Below, piece by piece: positions 10,863-22,755 of a DNA stretch of 64,000 bases. The notes under the pieces are model-generated. The model did no database searches. It was not told the origin of the DNA and saw nothing but the letters and a program-made list of their open reading frames with translations. The stretch is taken from positions 17,059,608-17,123,607 of the forward strand of contig CM018680.1 in NCBI GenBank assembly GCA_009363875.1, read 5' to 3'. The stretch's first letter is position 1, and every line of letters starts with the position of its first letter. Origin of the DNA: Mikania micrantha. Lineage: Eukaryota; Streptophyta; Magnoliopsida; Asterales; Asteraceae. The translations under genes and the position numbers were made by a program.

Positions 10863-11551
10863 TTACGTGATTATCAGTGAGTGTAGCAGATAAACGGATC
10901 GCAGCCTCAAGTGTTTTGGGTTGCTCCCGTAGACAATATCCTGAATCTGCATCGGCAGCCCGCTGATATACTTCTCAATTGCTCTCTCCAAAGGTGTCAC
11001 CAGATGAGGCACCAGCAGACTATACTCATGGAATTGAGTATTGTATATGACATTCTCACCACTATCTTGTTTGAGTTTCCAGAACTCAGTCTCCAGTTTT
11101 CTCATCTCCCTTCGAGGACAGAATTCAGTGGTCATCAAGTTCTTGACCTCCGTCCATGTCAGTGCTAGGGCAGCATCAACTCCCCTAGTTCGTTTCTCCC
11201 CATTCCACCATGTTAGTGCTCTCTTTTGGAAAACACTAGTGGCATAACGAACTATCAAGTTCTCGGGGCAATCACTGTTGATGAAGGTGTTCTCCATGCT
11301 CTCAAACCACTGCAGCAGACTAGTGGGTGTCTCAGAACCGTAAACTTCAGTGGATTACAGGAATTGAAGTGCTTGAATGTGCAAGCTGGTGGGTTTGCAC
11401 CACCTCTGTTCTGATTGATATTCTGATTGGCTTGAGTCAATTGGTTCACCAATCCAGAAATAAGGTTTGCTAACTCTTGTATGCTGGAGTTGGCATTACC
11501 GTTAGCATCCTCAAAGTTCATATCATCTCCATTGTGACAGCGTGGCGGCAT
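10863..11551 (-). pseudogene. Gypsy-2 gag: N-terminus and capsid, two frameshifts
   Basis: The likely start is ATG at 11551 (MPPRCHNGDD, then SIQELANLISGLV and a polar linker). Near 11345 a one-base loss throws the frame off inside the KF.GSETPTS region; the capsid continues in another phase as TSLLQWFESMENTF, ALTWWNGE, LMTTEFCPRREMRKLE and RAIEKYISGLPMQIQ. Near 10915 a second one-base loss separates this from the zinc-knuckle frame. Capsid builds the virus-like particle. The retained W, FCP and YI.GLP landmarks are typical of plant gypsy gag. Confidence 0.88.
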
Positions 11552-11820
11552 GTTTCTGAAGAGATTAGAAACATGTTACTACCGTTTTCAACGAAAGTCA
11601 TACAAACTATGGTTAAACGAGTTCATTTCAACAGTTAGGATTACATATTGGAACTACATCTTTCTCCTATCTGTCATTAAACTCATAACATTTATAAATT
11701 TCCTAATATTATACTAAATGTCCTAGTTGGTCATAACTAATATTAGTTAAATATTCCTAAGTCCCATACATTCCTCACCCTATACCAACACTGACAACCT
11801 CCCGATGCAATGCAACAAGA

Positions 11821-11877
11821 TTATATATAGGGCATATGCAGGGGTAGATCGCAACCTCCCCTACACCGTCCCACCAC
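11821..11877 (-). promoter_or_regulatory. TATA-type block in the Gypsy-2 leader, copy 1
   Basis: Nearly identical to the LTR copy at 16259-16315, but with a better TATA (ttatatatagggcatatgca). Confidence 0.55.
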
Positions 11878-12549
11878 CGTTTCATTGCACCACGATTATG
11901 CCCTTGTTAGAATTTAGGGTGTATCATGTATTTTACCATAGTCTCACTTCACAAACCTTATCCTAGGTAGGATAATTTTGAGTGAAGTGGTCTTTAGTTC
12001 CCTTGGACAATTAGGTTCGCTTAATGTCTAAGTTCACCTGACATGTAGGTTTACCTATTTCTAAGTTCACCTAATGTCTAAGTTCACCTGACATTAAAGT
12101 TCTCCTAATGTCTAAGTTCACTAAAAGTCCTTACTAATCCCAATGTCCATAATTATCAATAAGGGTTCATATCATCACTGAGTGCTCTTATTGTCACTAA
12201 GTGTTCATATCCTCCCTATAATTTATTCTCATCAAGTGCCCATACCATCACTAAGTGGTAGTCATCACTATGCGTTTATATTATCCCCAAGTGTCTATAT
12301 CATCACCCAAATCTAAAGTCCATCACTAATCATTCATATCACTCATTGATCCTATACACCCCACGTGTCCAATAAGTGTGTCCGTTAATGAATTTATATG
12401 TGCTCATCAGATGTGATCATCTAAAGTGTCAATCCAACCCAACCTTAACCAATATACCATCAACAATCCATCAATCAAAACCTTACAATAGTTCCTAATA
12501 ATATCCTAAGTTCCTGACACTGACAAACCCCTGATATACTACAAATGGT

Positions 12550-12605
12550 ATATGTATAGGGCATACGCAAGGGTAGATCGCAACCTCTCCTAAACCGTCC
12601 CACCA
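12550..12605 (-). promoter_or_regulatory. TATA-type block in the Gypsy-2 leader, copy 2
   Basis: tatgtatagggcatacgcaa, gggtagatcgcaacctctcc and ccgtcccaccacc; a diverged copy. Confidence 0.5.
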
Positions 12606-12774
12606 CCTTTGTAGTATACCACGAGTGTGTCCTTGTCTGGAGATCAAGAGATCTAGCAGATAATTCCTAAAGCAAATAAATTCCTAAGCAGTTAATTTCC
12701 TAAGCAATTAATTTCCCAACTGGGTAGTTCCCTTATTTCTCAATACTGACATCCACCCGATGTACTATAAATGG

Positions 12775-12835
12775 TATATGTATAGGGCATACAATAAGGG
12801 TAGGTCGCAACCGCCCAAACCACCGTCTCACCACC
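12775..12835 (-). promoter_or_regulatory. TATA-type block in the Gypsy-2 leader, copy 3
   Basis: atgtatagggcatacaataa, gggtaggtcgcaaccgccc and ccgtctcaccacc; the most diverged copy. Confidence 0.5.
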
Positions 12836-13070
12836 TTTACAATACACCACGAGTATGTCCTTATCGAGTCATTAGGGCACAAGTAAGCAAATAATCAGTA
12901 AGCAGCATATATAAATCAGATGTATAACAGGAGTTCAGTTAACATGTAATAAACACATAAGCATGAAATCCTGAATATACTAACTAGTGTATGAATTTCT
13001 TCATACTAGGGTATCCTACGGTTATAGACTAGGTCAACCATTTCTAGTAACCTAATTCCCTATAACCCAG

Positions 13071-13082
13071 GCTCTGATACCA
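13071..13082 (-). promoter_or_regulatory. Gypsy-2 primer-binding site (tRNA-Met)
   Basis: The minus strand reads TGGTATCAGAGC, complementary to the 3' end of plant initiator tRNA-Met, three bases (gat) inside the 5' LTR end. It fixes the LTR edge at 13086 and the sense of the element. Confidence 0.92.
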
Positions 13083-14639
13083 ATCTGTAACACCCCGACC
13101 GATGGCGGAAACGTCAGGATGCCACGAGGGATGTGTAGATTGTTCAAAAGCTCGTGGCCATCTAAATTGAATCATCATATATCATTCAATCAACCAAATT
13201 AAATACACAAAAATCATGTCTATCATGAATTAGTTACATCAATTACAAAAGAGAATTAGCTATCTAACTAAATTCAAATCGTCAGAATTTCAGTTAATTA
13301 GCTAAGTCCAAGATCCTATATGATGATGTCCAAAAGTGTGAGTTCATCTTCCTCAACCTACTTAGCTTCATTACCTGAAAACATGTAAAAAATCAAGTGT
13401 CAACTACAAAGTAGTTGGTGAGAAATCATAAGTTTTATATTTAAAAATGATTTGCAAAGGGTTTTAAGAATTTGTATTTTCATGATAACATCCACATGGG
13501 CACCTGTGAGATAATCCAACATAATATCCAAATACACAAACCAAACACATACTCATATAAATCAATGAATCATAAATAATTAAATCATATGTTCAATCAA
13601 CCAATCACAATCCATCGATATTCCCAATTAGTATAAGTGACAATACATGTAATATTGTGTATGACCGAGGTCAATGACAACGACACACGGAGTTGTGGAA
13701 ACATCCACGTGACAATACATGCAATCATTGAGGAAGACTGAAGTCAACCACAACGATCCAAGGAGTAGTGACAACACATGCAGTCGTCGCGAATGACACA
13801 AAGTCATTAGCTACAACTCATGGAATAGTGGCAATACATGCAGTCGTTACGAAGGACCAGAGTCAATAGTAACAACTCATGGAATATGATAATCCATAAC
13901 TATGGATCTCATACAAGTAAACAAGTGTCATCCCTATGTTATCAAGTCAATATGTAAACTGGTATACATGTTTTACCTCCGAGTTTAAAAACAGAAAGGT
14001 TTATAAAGGGAGGTTATGAAAACTCACCTGAGTCCTTAGAACCAATGTTTTTCGTAGAATGCGCGCTCGTGTATACACATCAGAAGCCACTCAGAAATCT
14101 GTAATTATTGTGTATTTCATAATCATAAATATATTTATCTCAAGGAGAATAATTATTTGTGAGGGTTTACTTTAATTCGTGAAGTGTTTCATTAGTTCTG
14201 TTTAGTTAACTTAAATTAGAACGAATTACTCAACATTTTCTAAATCCTCATCATTATTACGTAGCTTCGACTTATTAATTTTAATCATCTAACTATGATA
14301 ATTATTTATGATGTCTCGTGGATGTCCTCATAAATACGTATAATAACCGGATGTAACCTTCATCATACACACATCCGAACATACATGCATGATTAAGTTG
14401 ATTTACCACCTTAATCTAAGTTAATAAATCTAGTATAAGTTTTAATAAAATCATATTTTTGTTATTCTCTCATAAAAGGCCCAAGTCATATAAATCTATA
14501 ATTTGAAGTTTATGTATATCATACGAGGTGGCGATCCAACGTATCCATGCATGTGTGAGTGTATCTAATTCCAATTTCTTTCGTTTGTTTCTATTTTATC
14601 AGGGTTTTGGTTTAACATTCCACAGGCTCACCTAACCCT

Positions 14640-15245
14640 TTAAGTTCGCTGCTAGCACCCTCTGAAAACCCTAAGGTTCGACTATGTTAGAAACGGCTAG
14701 AAGTTGGGATCCGTGGCAGCCCAGGTTCGCTGCTTAGCTGTAGGGGTTCGGCCCACATATGGGTTTCGGCCCAGGGAGGTTCGCATAACCCATACAGGTT
14801 TGCTGCCCATGTAGTTATGGAGGGTTTGCAGGAAGAAAAATTCCGGCCCAAGGTCTAGCTAGGTTCGTGGCCATCCCCTGGTTCGGCTGGTTCCTATGGT
14901 TCAGCTACTAATGGTTCGGCCAGAGGTTCTAGGTTCGTCCCCAATGGTTGGCGGTCATGGTTCGTAACAACCTAGTGATTCCAGGTTAGCCATGTTTAGG
15001 GTTCGGCTAGAAAATGAGGAAGGTTCGGAAATATGGCAACCTCGTGCACCAAGGGTTCGTTGCTGTACAGGGGTTCGGCTAACCTCCCAGGTTCGGCCAG
15101 GAGCCGAGGTTCGCTTGATGGCATGAGGTTCGGCTGGGTGATAAATTCACGGCCACAGGTTCGGCCACCTTCACTCCTTCCTGCCCAAGAAAGGTTCGGA
15201 TAGGGTTGTAACCCTAGGTTTGCCGACCTGTGGAAGGTTCGGCCA
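14640..15245 (-). repeat. GGTTCG hexamer cluster in the Gypsy-2 LTR
   Basis: I count about 19 exact GGTTCG on the plus strand (CGAACC in element sense) in about 600 bp, spaced irregularly by roughly 12-50 bases, often followed by GCC or GCT. There is no fixed longer unit, so it is not an ordinary tandem array. A random 600-bp stretch should hold well under one. The cluster starts just downstream of the donor-like site. Confidence 0.8.
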
Positions 15246-16258
15246 ATCGCGAACTGCAGCTCATCATCATCACCATCGAGTCTTATGTGTTTACAGGTTC
15301 ATCTATGGCTTCTACGGCTTGATAGCCAACCGATTTAACCATATAAACCCTAAAATCGTTTACACGTTGATATCCATGCACACATGTAGTTTCAAACAAG
15401 ATCCGAAAAGAAAAGCTCCGATTTACCTCGAATTGCTGATCAAATGACGGGTTTCCTTGTAGCTCCTTGTTCCTTTCGGTCACAAGGTCGTGTGGGCGCC
15501 AAGATCTCGTGAATCCGTCAATAAACGAGAGAGTTATCATAGTGGGAAGTTGCAGAGAGAGAGTATTGACGAGTTTAGGTTCTAGACAGAGAGTGAAAAC
15601 ATGGGAAATGAGGGAAAGAGAGGTGATGTTTTCCTTATATCGAGTATCACCTCCCCGCGTGATCGGTTTTCGTTTTTATCGCGTTACAATTGATAAAATG
15701 CTCGGTTTTTATCGAAAAATACTTTTAAAACATAAAACATTTAAATAAATAAGTTCGTTTTAATTAACATGATTTTAAACAAAATCGTTTAAATAAAACA
15801 CTTCCGTTTACTTTCGTTAATTTAATTATTAAACAAAGCGATTTATTCGGGTTTATTTTAGGTTATGATTCCTAATAAATGTTTTTAATTTATTTTTATT
15901 AATTTTAACATCGTTAAATATTATTTAATTATCTCGTCGAAACGCGTTACTTACGTACGTATTCGTAAAGATCTTCACCTTTGCGAATCCAACGCTCGTA
16001 TCGTATTTCGATTCGATTTACGATTTATGGAATATCGTTTCAGAGTATTATTCTTAATAATTATATTCACGTGAATCGTCACCCACGCGAATACATTATT
16101 AAGTTAATATTTCTGAATTAATATTCGCGTTTAAGTTACGACCGTAATCTCACCATCGGGTATTTATTTTTAGCCTTTTATTATCAATAATATTATAATT
16201 TCCCAATCCAAAACCCACTAAACCATATCACTGACGCATCCACGATAGACCGAAATAT

Positions 16259-16315
16259 GCATATGTATAGGGCATATGCAGGGGTAGATCGCAACCTCCC
16301 CTACACCGTCCCACC
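16259..16315 (-). promoter_or_regulatory. TATA-type LTR block, Gypsy-2 5' LTR
   Basis: Partner of 6589-6645, one or two bases different. It lies about 330 bases from the sense start of the LTR. Confidence 0.55.
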
Positions 16316-16641
16316 GCTATTTCGATAAACTATGACCATGTGTCCTTGACTACGTTTAGCAACCAGACCATAAAAAACTCCTAGTTCCTTTCCATTCCAA
16401 CCCAAATCCATACTCATCAACCATATAACTACGATAAACTCTCTGGTTTTGTTTAGTTGGCTTACAACTAAACTTCCCATGGTTTACGCGTATAATATGT
16501 GTTCTAAATATGTATACCAATAACAGTGATAATCATCAAATAATGCATCCAATAATTCATTATCATTAATAATTATTATATCAGGTCGTAACAATACAAT
16601 CGTACAGATGTACGGACGACCTGAAATACAGTGATGTTACA

Positions 16642-18900
16642 CCAAACACTTGTGGTTTTGTTAAATGAAACCACAATTTAAGATTTCAATATCAATGCTA
16701 GTATTGACAATGGTCTTAGGTGGTTAAACAAGTGTTAAACCAAACTTAGAGTTCATGTGTAGTAACCTATCAACCTTTGAGGTTAAGTTTAAATTAGTAA
16801 GTACATCAAGAATTGACATAATAAGTGGCTATGGGATTTCAAGTAATTAAAGAACGAGATAAGAACTATGGGAATTCAAGAAATTTGACCAAGTATGGAA
16901 TATTGACATTAGGATGCCAACATCCAATACTTCAAGTTTTTCATCAAGATTGACCATCAATTAAGTGTTCAAATGAATAAATTAGTTGATAGTCAATCTC
17001 AAGAAAAAACAAGAATCAAGTTGGGCAACAAAGAACTATCAAAGGACTTGGAATTGATCTAAATTTGGTTAACTCAAGTTCTAACACGTTTAATTTGTGT
17101 TTTTCATAAAAATAACTTGTATTTTATTAAGTGTAATGACTTTTAACATGCAACTATGGTTTCATAAAGATCATCATAACTTTAAAAAGGGTATGATGTA
17201 ACTTAAAGAATTTTCTAAACTTAACTTTTCTAATCTAAATAATGTATTTGTGAATGGTGATTTACTAGACAATTGAGCCTCAAAATATCAACTTTATGTA
17301 AATAAGGTTGAATTTTAATTAGTCAAGGGACTAGGATTCATAGAGGGTCTGTGACATAGGATAGTTAGAGAAATCTTAGTAACACTAGTAAGTATTTAGG
17401 ACACTTAGCTGCACTCTTAGACCAAAACCCACTATTCGTCAACTATGTATACTTATCGTACAAAAATCATAATAAATGAAACTAGGTGTTGAAGTTACAT
17501 AGTCTACAAAGAACAAGAGCGCACATTTCTTGCTATGTTCATTTGCATTACAACACAGATGAGTTCATTGCCCCTTTTCTAAATAATTTTGTTTCACAAA
17601 CGCGGGGCTGAGAAGCATGCGTAAATTATTTTCCTTGGATTATATTTACTTAAATGCTTTTGCATCATATATGTTTTACACGAAAATTATTAGCCTAGAT
17701 TTTTGTCTAGGTAAAGTAATTGCACGTTTTCAAAATGGGTTGTTTATTCATCAAGAATAGATAACTATTTTAAATCAAAGAACTATTTTCAGTGGTCGGT
17801 TTTCAAAGAACTAAAGATCTATTTCAATGAATTGTATACAACGATCTATTTTCAAAGAACTAAAGAACTAGTTCAGAGAACTGTTTTTGACGATCTATTT
17901 TTAGAGGAATGTCTGGGAAATATTAAAAGATAACATGTGCCAAAGAACTAACGATCTATACGAACAAGAACGAACATGGACCATCTAGACGAACTATAAA
18001 ATACAATACATCAAAAGATGCCCTAGCTAGACTGATTGATTATAGGTCGCATGTTTGATGATATTTACAGATTTCCTCAACTACTAAGAACCTAGATTTC
18101 TAGACTAGTCTATTGGAGTATGACCAAGGCCCAATCATTAGGTCTTGGATTTTATTAAATGTTTATTTATTTGTTTATTTAAGCATTTTAACTAAATGTT
18201 GTTACAATATCTATGGCTATTAATATGAATGTGATGAGCTTTAGGAATCAAAAGGATTTCCTCATTTTGTTGAAACTAACAAGAACTAAGAACTAAGAAC
18301 TGGTGTGTTGATGATGAGGAATGAAACGCTTAATTATCAATAACAACAATATACTATGTGGTTCGGTATGTGGTGGGATGGCGACTCGGGCTTGTCCCCT
18401 AAGTATGCCTTATATATAAGCTTACTTGGCTGGATAGTTTAGGTGGTTGTTAATGAGGTTAAGGTTGTCATTCGGTCATTTTTGTTCAAATTCATTTTCA
18501 AATAAAACTATATGAACTCACCAACCGTCATGACTTCTCAGGTGACGAACAGGTTAACTAAGAAGTTCGTGCTTTTGACTAGGATGCCCAGATAGTGGAC
18601 CTAGTATTTTGGATGTGCATATTTTTGAAACATCATTATACATATTATTTTGTACATCTTGTGCAGATACAAGATGGAAGATTTATGATGTTATTAGTAG
18701 ATTTACATTGTTAAATTATGAACGATACTTATATAATTTAACTTTTTAATTCTATATCATTTAGTGTTTTCTCATTTTATATCATGTGCAATGTAAGTAT
18801 GTAACAATCTTATCACTCCGATTATCATCCCGATATCGTACCCCGAGACTATTCCGCCTGATGGGACACTCGATCCGGCCCGCCGGCTCGTGGTGCGACA
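16642..18900 (+). repeat. Gypsy-1 5' LTR, second part
   Basis: Continuation of the Gypsy-1 LTR after Gypsy-2, beginning with the duplicated ccaaa and matching 28144-30226. It has the gcggggctgagaagcatgcg segment near 17601 that all related LTRs share, the TATA-type block at 18363-18420, the tgaactcacc motif near 18513, an acceptor-like tcatgacttctcag ending at 18541, and the LTR end gtggtgcgaca at 18900. Confidence 0.9.
18363..18420 (+). promoter_or_regulatory. TATA-type LTR block, Gypsy-1 5' LTR
   Basis: cggtatgtggtgggatggcg, cttgtcccctaagtatgcc, ttatatataagc. Single copy. Confidence 0.55.
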
Positions 18901-18903
18901 GAT

Positions 18904-18916
18904 TGGTATAAGAGCC
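18904..18916 (+). promoter_or_regulatory. Gypsy-1 primer-binding site, one mismatch
   Basis: Reads TGGTATAAGAGCC, three bases (gat) after the LTR. The initiator tRNA-Met site should be TGGTATCAGAGCC, so one C has become A. Confidence 0.88.
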
Positions 18917-18955
18917 ATGGTTATAGAGAAACATAGGTCATTTATTTAAACATGA

Positions 18956-19138
18956 ATGCCTCTAAGAAGACCACCTCCTCTTTTGCCTCCACCACCACCG
19001 CCACCTCCTCCTCTACCTCCTCCTCGTCCACACACTCCACCTCCCGACCCGAACGTGAATCAGAATCTGGATCCTGCCACAGTGGCATTCGCCACCCTAC
19101 TGAGCAGTCAGCTGGCTAATCAGCTGAAAGTGGTGATC
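18956..19138 (+). pseudogene. Gypsy-1 gag N-terminus, cut by sLTR-1
   Basis: Starts MPLRRPPPLL, followed by a long proline run and PATVAFATLLSSQLANQLK, matching the gag start of Gypsy-4 (MSPRRQPPLL, PATVALATLLSNQL). The frame is interrupted at 19138 by the solo LTR and resumes at 21954. Residues after LKVV in the open frame are encoded by the LTR. Confidence 0.85.
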
Positions 19139-20309
19139 TGTCACACCCCCAATTTTCAACTAACGGAATCACACCGTTTGGGAACGTGACAAACCAGGAT
19201 CTCAGATCATTAGACATAATGAAGACCTCTATATGAATTTCAAAACATACTTTGGTCTTTAAAACATAACATCAGAGTTTTCAAAATTTGCGGAAGCGTT
19301 ATAAAACCAGTAACAGTTCTAAAATGTAAATTACAAAACAAATCCTCAAATGTGTAATTTAAACAATAAATGATAATCATGCATGCGACTCTATCTCCTA
19401 GTCCATGCCAGCTTTAATGCGCACCTTAGCGTCCTGAGAAAACATGTAAATCAAGTCAACACAAAGGTTGGTGCATAACACAGGTTTTAAGTATTCACAA
19501 TGTTCAAAACAATAGTTTGAATATCAAGTTGTAGATAACATAATCACACATGCATAGTCATGATAGCTAGTCATCTAAACTATTTACATAAGTGGTCGAC
19601 ACCGAAGCTGACGATTGCCATGCTATAGCATGTTTTTGCCTTGCCACTATTGTCTAGCACAAACAATAGTAATGTGTGTTTGGTCAGTCAAACACCTGCG
19701 TAGATCCCATCTACCAGGTGAGGTTTGTCAAACCTAATAGATCTATTTCCAACTACCACGCTTTGCGCTACGGCAAACTAAACGGTTCGAAGTGTGTAAG
19801 GACTTTTAAATGATATGTTGTCACGTAATGTAAACAGCTAACTCATGCAAGTGATATGTATCTAAAAAGAGTTTGTTGCACATGTTTTCTCCCCCAAAAC
19901 AGTTAAAATAAGAAAGGGGCCGTGTACGCACCTTTGGTTGTAGCAGAATGATCAAACACTCGTGAACTTGCGTAGAAAATCCTCTACGAAGAATCTGTGA
20001 TTAAACAATAACCTAAAGTTATTCGGAATGTCGTTTTGTGCTTGAAATCACATACGTGTCAACACACGTATGTTAGAGTGTTAGGAATGTGCATACGTAT
20101 GTACGCGTGCCTTAGAAATCGTTTAAATAAAATCATATTTGATTTTATTTAAATAACCGTAATTATATGCGATTTCGTTTCCGATCTGAAATATGAATTT
20201 TACTATTTCAATGTGTTCGTATTCCCGTTACGGTTCCAACGCAACTCGAACCAATCAAATCGGAGTTCAAACGAAGAAGTTATGGGCTAAAATCAAAAAT
20301 AGTTCAAAA

Positions 20310-20392
20310 ATACAAAAACGGGCAGCCCTCGGGTTCGAACCCGCGACCTGCCACACATAACACACACACGCTACCAGTCTCGCCCGCTAGGG
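20310..20392 (-). promoter_or_regulatory. tRNA-like A/B box arrangement in sLTR-1
   Basis: On the minus strand: an A-box-like tagcgggcgagactgg at 20389-20374, a perfect B-box core GGTTCGAACCC within 20331-20342, then gttttt at about 20318. The A-to-B distance is in the tRNA range. It may descend from a tRNA-derived SINE. GGGTTCGAACCC is itself a palindrome, so chance cannot be excluded. Confidence 0.4.
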
Positions 20393-21764
20393 TTTCGCAA
20401 CTTACTTCCTAAATTAATTCTTTTAACCTTTACTTAACCGGTTTCCCTTTTCCTTACTATAGCCGAAGCAAAACTTCCCAATTGGTCTCCAATTCGAACC
20501 CGATTAAGCACAAGACCTTAGGGCTTTGTTTCCTCTAAATCAAACGAATTCTGAGATGAATTCAATTTGATTTCTAATCATCGAACAATTCCAATTCGTG
20601 ATAATCATAGTTTCGAACATGGATACTCAAATCCATAACTCAATCTTGCTAAATTTGATTGTTATAGATTGAGATTTCATAGGTTTATCCTTAGACTACT
20701 GATTTCGAAACCTTCTGCACCATTTAATTTGATTTGAATGCTCATTATAATCAAAAACTCCAACTCGTTTAATCCTATAAACCCTAACATTAGAAATAAT
20801 TTAATTCCTTGATATAACATCGAATTGATATGGGATTATCATTATTCGGAGTCTTCTGAAACTCACAACACCATTCAATTCGATTCTAGAACCCATCTTG
20901 ACTTAATCCCCCAATTCGTTTTTGATTACAAGCCCAGAAATCGAAACCCTAACATTCATATTTGTTTGATGAAATTAACCTATCGATTACCTTATAATAA
21001 TGATTTCGAAACTCTCTGTGCCAATTAATTTCATTCTTAAACTCGATTTAACCTAAACCCCCAAATCGTTAATACGAAGAACCCTAGAATCAAAATTCAA
21101 AGAATTAAGTGTTCTCAGTCGAAATTGGTTTAGGTTTAACCTTAGTCGGCACTTTTAGGTGTTGTAGAATAGAAAACTTACTTGTTTTGATGCTTAATTG
21201 GAAGAGATTGGCTTCTAGGTTGAATTTCGGCCCCCCCTTGATCGGCTTCTCCTCTCTGGAACTATTGAGATCGAATTGTTGTGTGATAAGGACTCTAAAT
21301 ATGCCGATTTATGATTTGGAATGTGTAATTGTGGCAGTATTAATCGAATTGTGGAATTTGTATGTAAACCATTGACGGTTACACCTCTTGGATTCACTTT
21401 GGATTCAATTCGACGAATTAATTACACAATAACGTATGGAAATTGATAGCAATCATAAATAGAATGATTAAGGTTAATCAATTTCAGTTTTTACTTAGAT
21501 TTAATATGGAATTCGAACCTAATCACCAATTTGGCCGAATTTTGACTTGTAAAAGTCAAAATTAATTCTAAAAATCAATTACAAGCTTGATCTTCACAAA
21601 TTTAACACTTTGGAACTGATTTTGCTTGATTCTAATCCCCTGATATTTGGTTTTGTTCGATTACATAACATTTCGGTTAACAAAGTTGAACCTAAAATCC
21701 CAAATTGTCACAAATCGGGCTTCTTAGAACATTATTGGGCTTGATTAACCCAATTGGGCCTCTT

Positions 21765-21895
21765 AAATACAACTGGGCCTATTTTGGCCCTAGTGGGCCT
21801 ACCTTGGCCTTACTGGGCCTTCCTTGGCCTTACTGGGCCTTCCTTGGCCTTACTGGGCCTTCTTTGGCCTTAATAGGCCTTACATGTCTTGTTGG
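21765..21895. repeat. About 20-bp minisatellite in sLTR-1
   Basis: About five to six head-to-tail variants of a unit reading roughly ttggccttactgggccttcc. The tidy ORF-like translation here (GLTGPSLALIGL type) is a by-product of the repeat. Confidence 0.85.
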
Positions 21896-21953
21896 GCCTG
21901 TGATCTAACCATTTTCAGTTAACAAGGTTAATCCGAAAAGTCGGATTGTCACA

Positions 21954-22755
21954 TGATACATATATGATCAACCGTATCCAGAACAACAGCAACAACTCTA
22001 GGAATTCATCAGGAGAGGCCAGTGGGAATACTGGCAGTGCATCTAACTACTCCTACAAGTCATTTGTAGGATGTAAGCCGCCTAGTTTCAGCAGTACTGA
22101 GGGAGCCGTTGGGTTAATCCAATGGATTGAGAAAATGGAAACTACTCTGGACATTAGTAGTTGTCCATAGCATCACAAGGTTCGTTACTCTGCAGGATCA
22201 TTTAGCAAGCGAGCCTTAACTTGGTGGCACTCATGGATCCAGGCCAGAGGAAGGGAAGAGGAATTGGCGATGCCATGGGAAGATTTTAAGACTCTACTGA
22301 GGAATGCATTATGTCTCAAGAACAAACTACAGAGAATGGAGACTGAACTGTCAAACCATGTAATGAAAGGAGCTGATCATATAGGTTGTACTACTCTCTA
22401 TCATGAGTTGGTAGCATTGGTGCTAGACATGGTACCGACTCTGGAAAAACAGATTGACAAGTACGTAGGTGGATTACCAGCCTGCATACAGAGTTTGGTG
22501 ATTGCAGCAAACCCTGTCACTTTGGAGTCAGCTATTAGTCTGTCAGGGAAACTTACTGACGTGATGGTAGCATCTAGGGCTCGGAAAAAGGAACCTGACA
22601 CAGCAAAAGGCAAGGAGGAATCATCAAAGAAACCTCACCATCATCCCAAGAAGAAACTAAAGGTCGTCAAGAACTATACGATGGCCGCCTCACTCAATCA
22701 AGTAGCAGCTGCACCACAGAACCTCAACAAAAGACCATACACTGGCATGTAGCCT
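21954..22755 (+). pseudogene. Gypsy-1 gag capsid
   Basis: Continues gag after sLTR-1: NRIQNNSNNSRN, YKSFVGCKPPSFS, GAVGLIQWIEKMETTL, ALTWW, ELSNHVMKGADH, YVGGLPACIQ, SAISLSGKLTDVMV and a lysine-rich tail. Stops at 22168-22170 (Glu position in Gypsy-4) and 22750-22752. Same landmarks as the Gypsy-3 and Gypsy-4 capsids, in one frame. Confidence 0.87.

Larger units (their letters stand above)
11552..13070 (-). other. Gypsy-2 untranslated leader, 1.5 kb, with repeated TATA-type blocks
   Basis: Sequence between PBS and gag with no meaningful ORF. It holds three copies of the block also found in the LTRs (11821-11877, 12550-12605, 12775-12835), a run of variants of taagttcacctgacat at about 12005-12125, and variants of catcactaagtg at about 12165-12320. 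The leader seems to have grown by local duplication. A packaging role is possible but not visible. Confidence 0.7.
4525..16641 (-). mobile_element. Gypsy-2, best-preserved Ty3/gypsy chromovirus
   Basis: Complete minus-strand element, TGTAAC to GTTACA on the plus strand, with the perfect 5-bp duplication ccaaa at 4520-4524 and 16642-16646. The empty site can be read in the partner Gypsy-1 LTR near 28141-28152. The 5' LTR is 13086-16641 (3556 bp), the 3' LTR 4525-6971 (2447 bp, internally deleted), PBS 13071-13082, polypurine tract 6972-6985. It codes for gag, protease, RT, RNase H, integrase and chromodomain. Breaks are few: two frameshifts in gag, one at the start of integrase, two TGA codons in integrase, and an Asp-to-Asn change in RT motif A. 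Its sequence is clearly distinct from Gypsy-1, -3 and -4. Confidence 0.94.
13086..16641 (-). repeat. Gypsy-2 5' LTR, full length
   Basis: 3556 bp, TG to CA. In sense order (right to left): start 16641; TATA-type block at 16259-16315; the stretch lost from the other LTR (about 16003-14890), which holds a TATA-like gatataagg near 15632, C/T-rich leader, donor-like cgaggtaaat (GT complement at 15425-15426) and most of a GGTTCG-rich cluster; then the tract identical to the 3' LTR; then an acceptor-like CAG at 13375-13377 and the LTR end. The deletion in the other copy therefore removed the presumed promoter, first exon and donor. Confidence 0.93.
19139..21953 (-). mobile_element. sLTR-1, solo LTR of another gypsy-type family
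   Basis: 2815 bp running TGTCACACC to TTGTCACA on the plus strand, flanked by tgatc (19134-19138) and tgata (21954-21958), a 4/5 target duplication; gag continues on both sides. It has no gag or pol, so it is a solo LTR left by LTR-LTR recombination. Sense is minus, judged from the 3'-end form GGTGTGACA and an acceptor-like site near 19431. Inside it are a tRNA-like A/B-box arrangement (20331-20390) and a GGCCTT/GGGCCT minisatellite (21765-21895). Confidence 0.82.

Noticed and set aside
7032..10893. Plus-strand ORFs opposite Gypsy-2 pol and gag
   Set aside because: Shadows of the minus-strand coding sequence, which carries all recognisable motifs.
21705..21908. ORF with repeated GLTGPSLALIGL-type peptide
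   Set aside because: It is the translation of the 20-bp minisatellite in sLTR-1.
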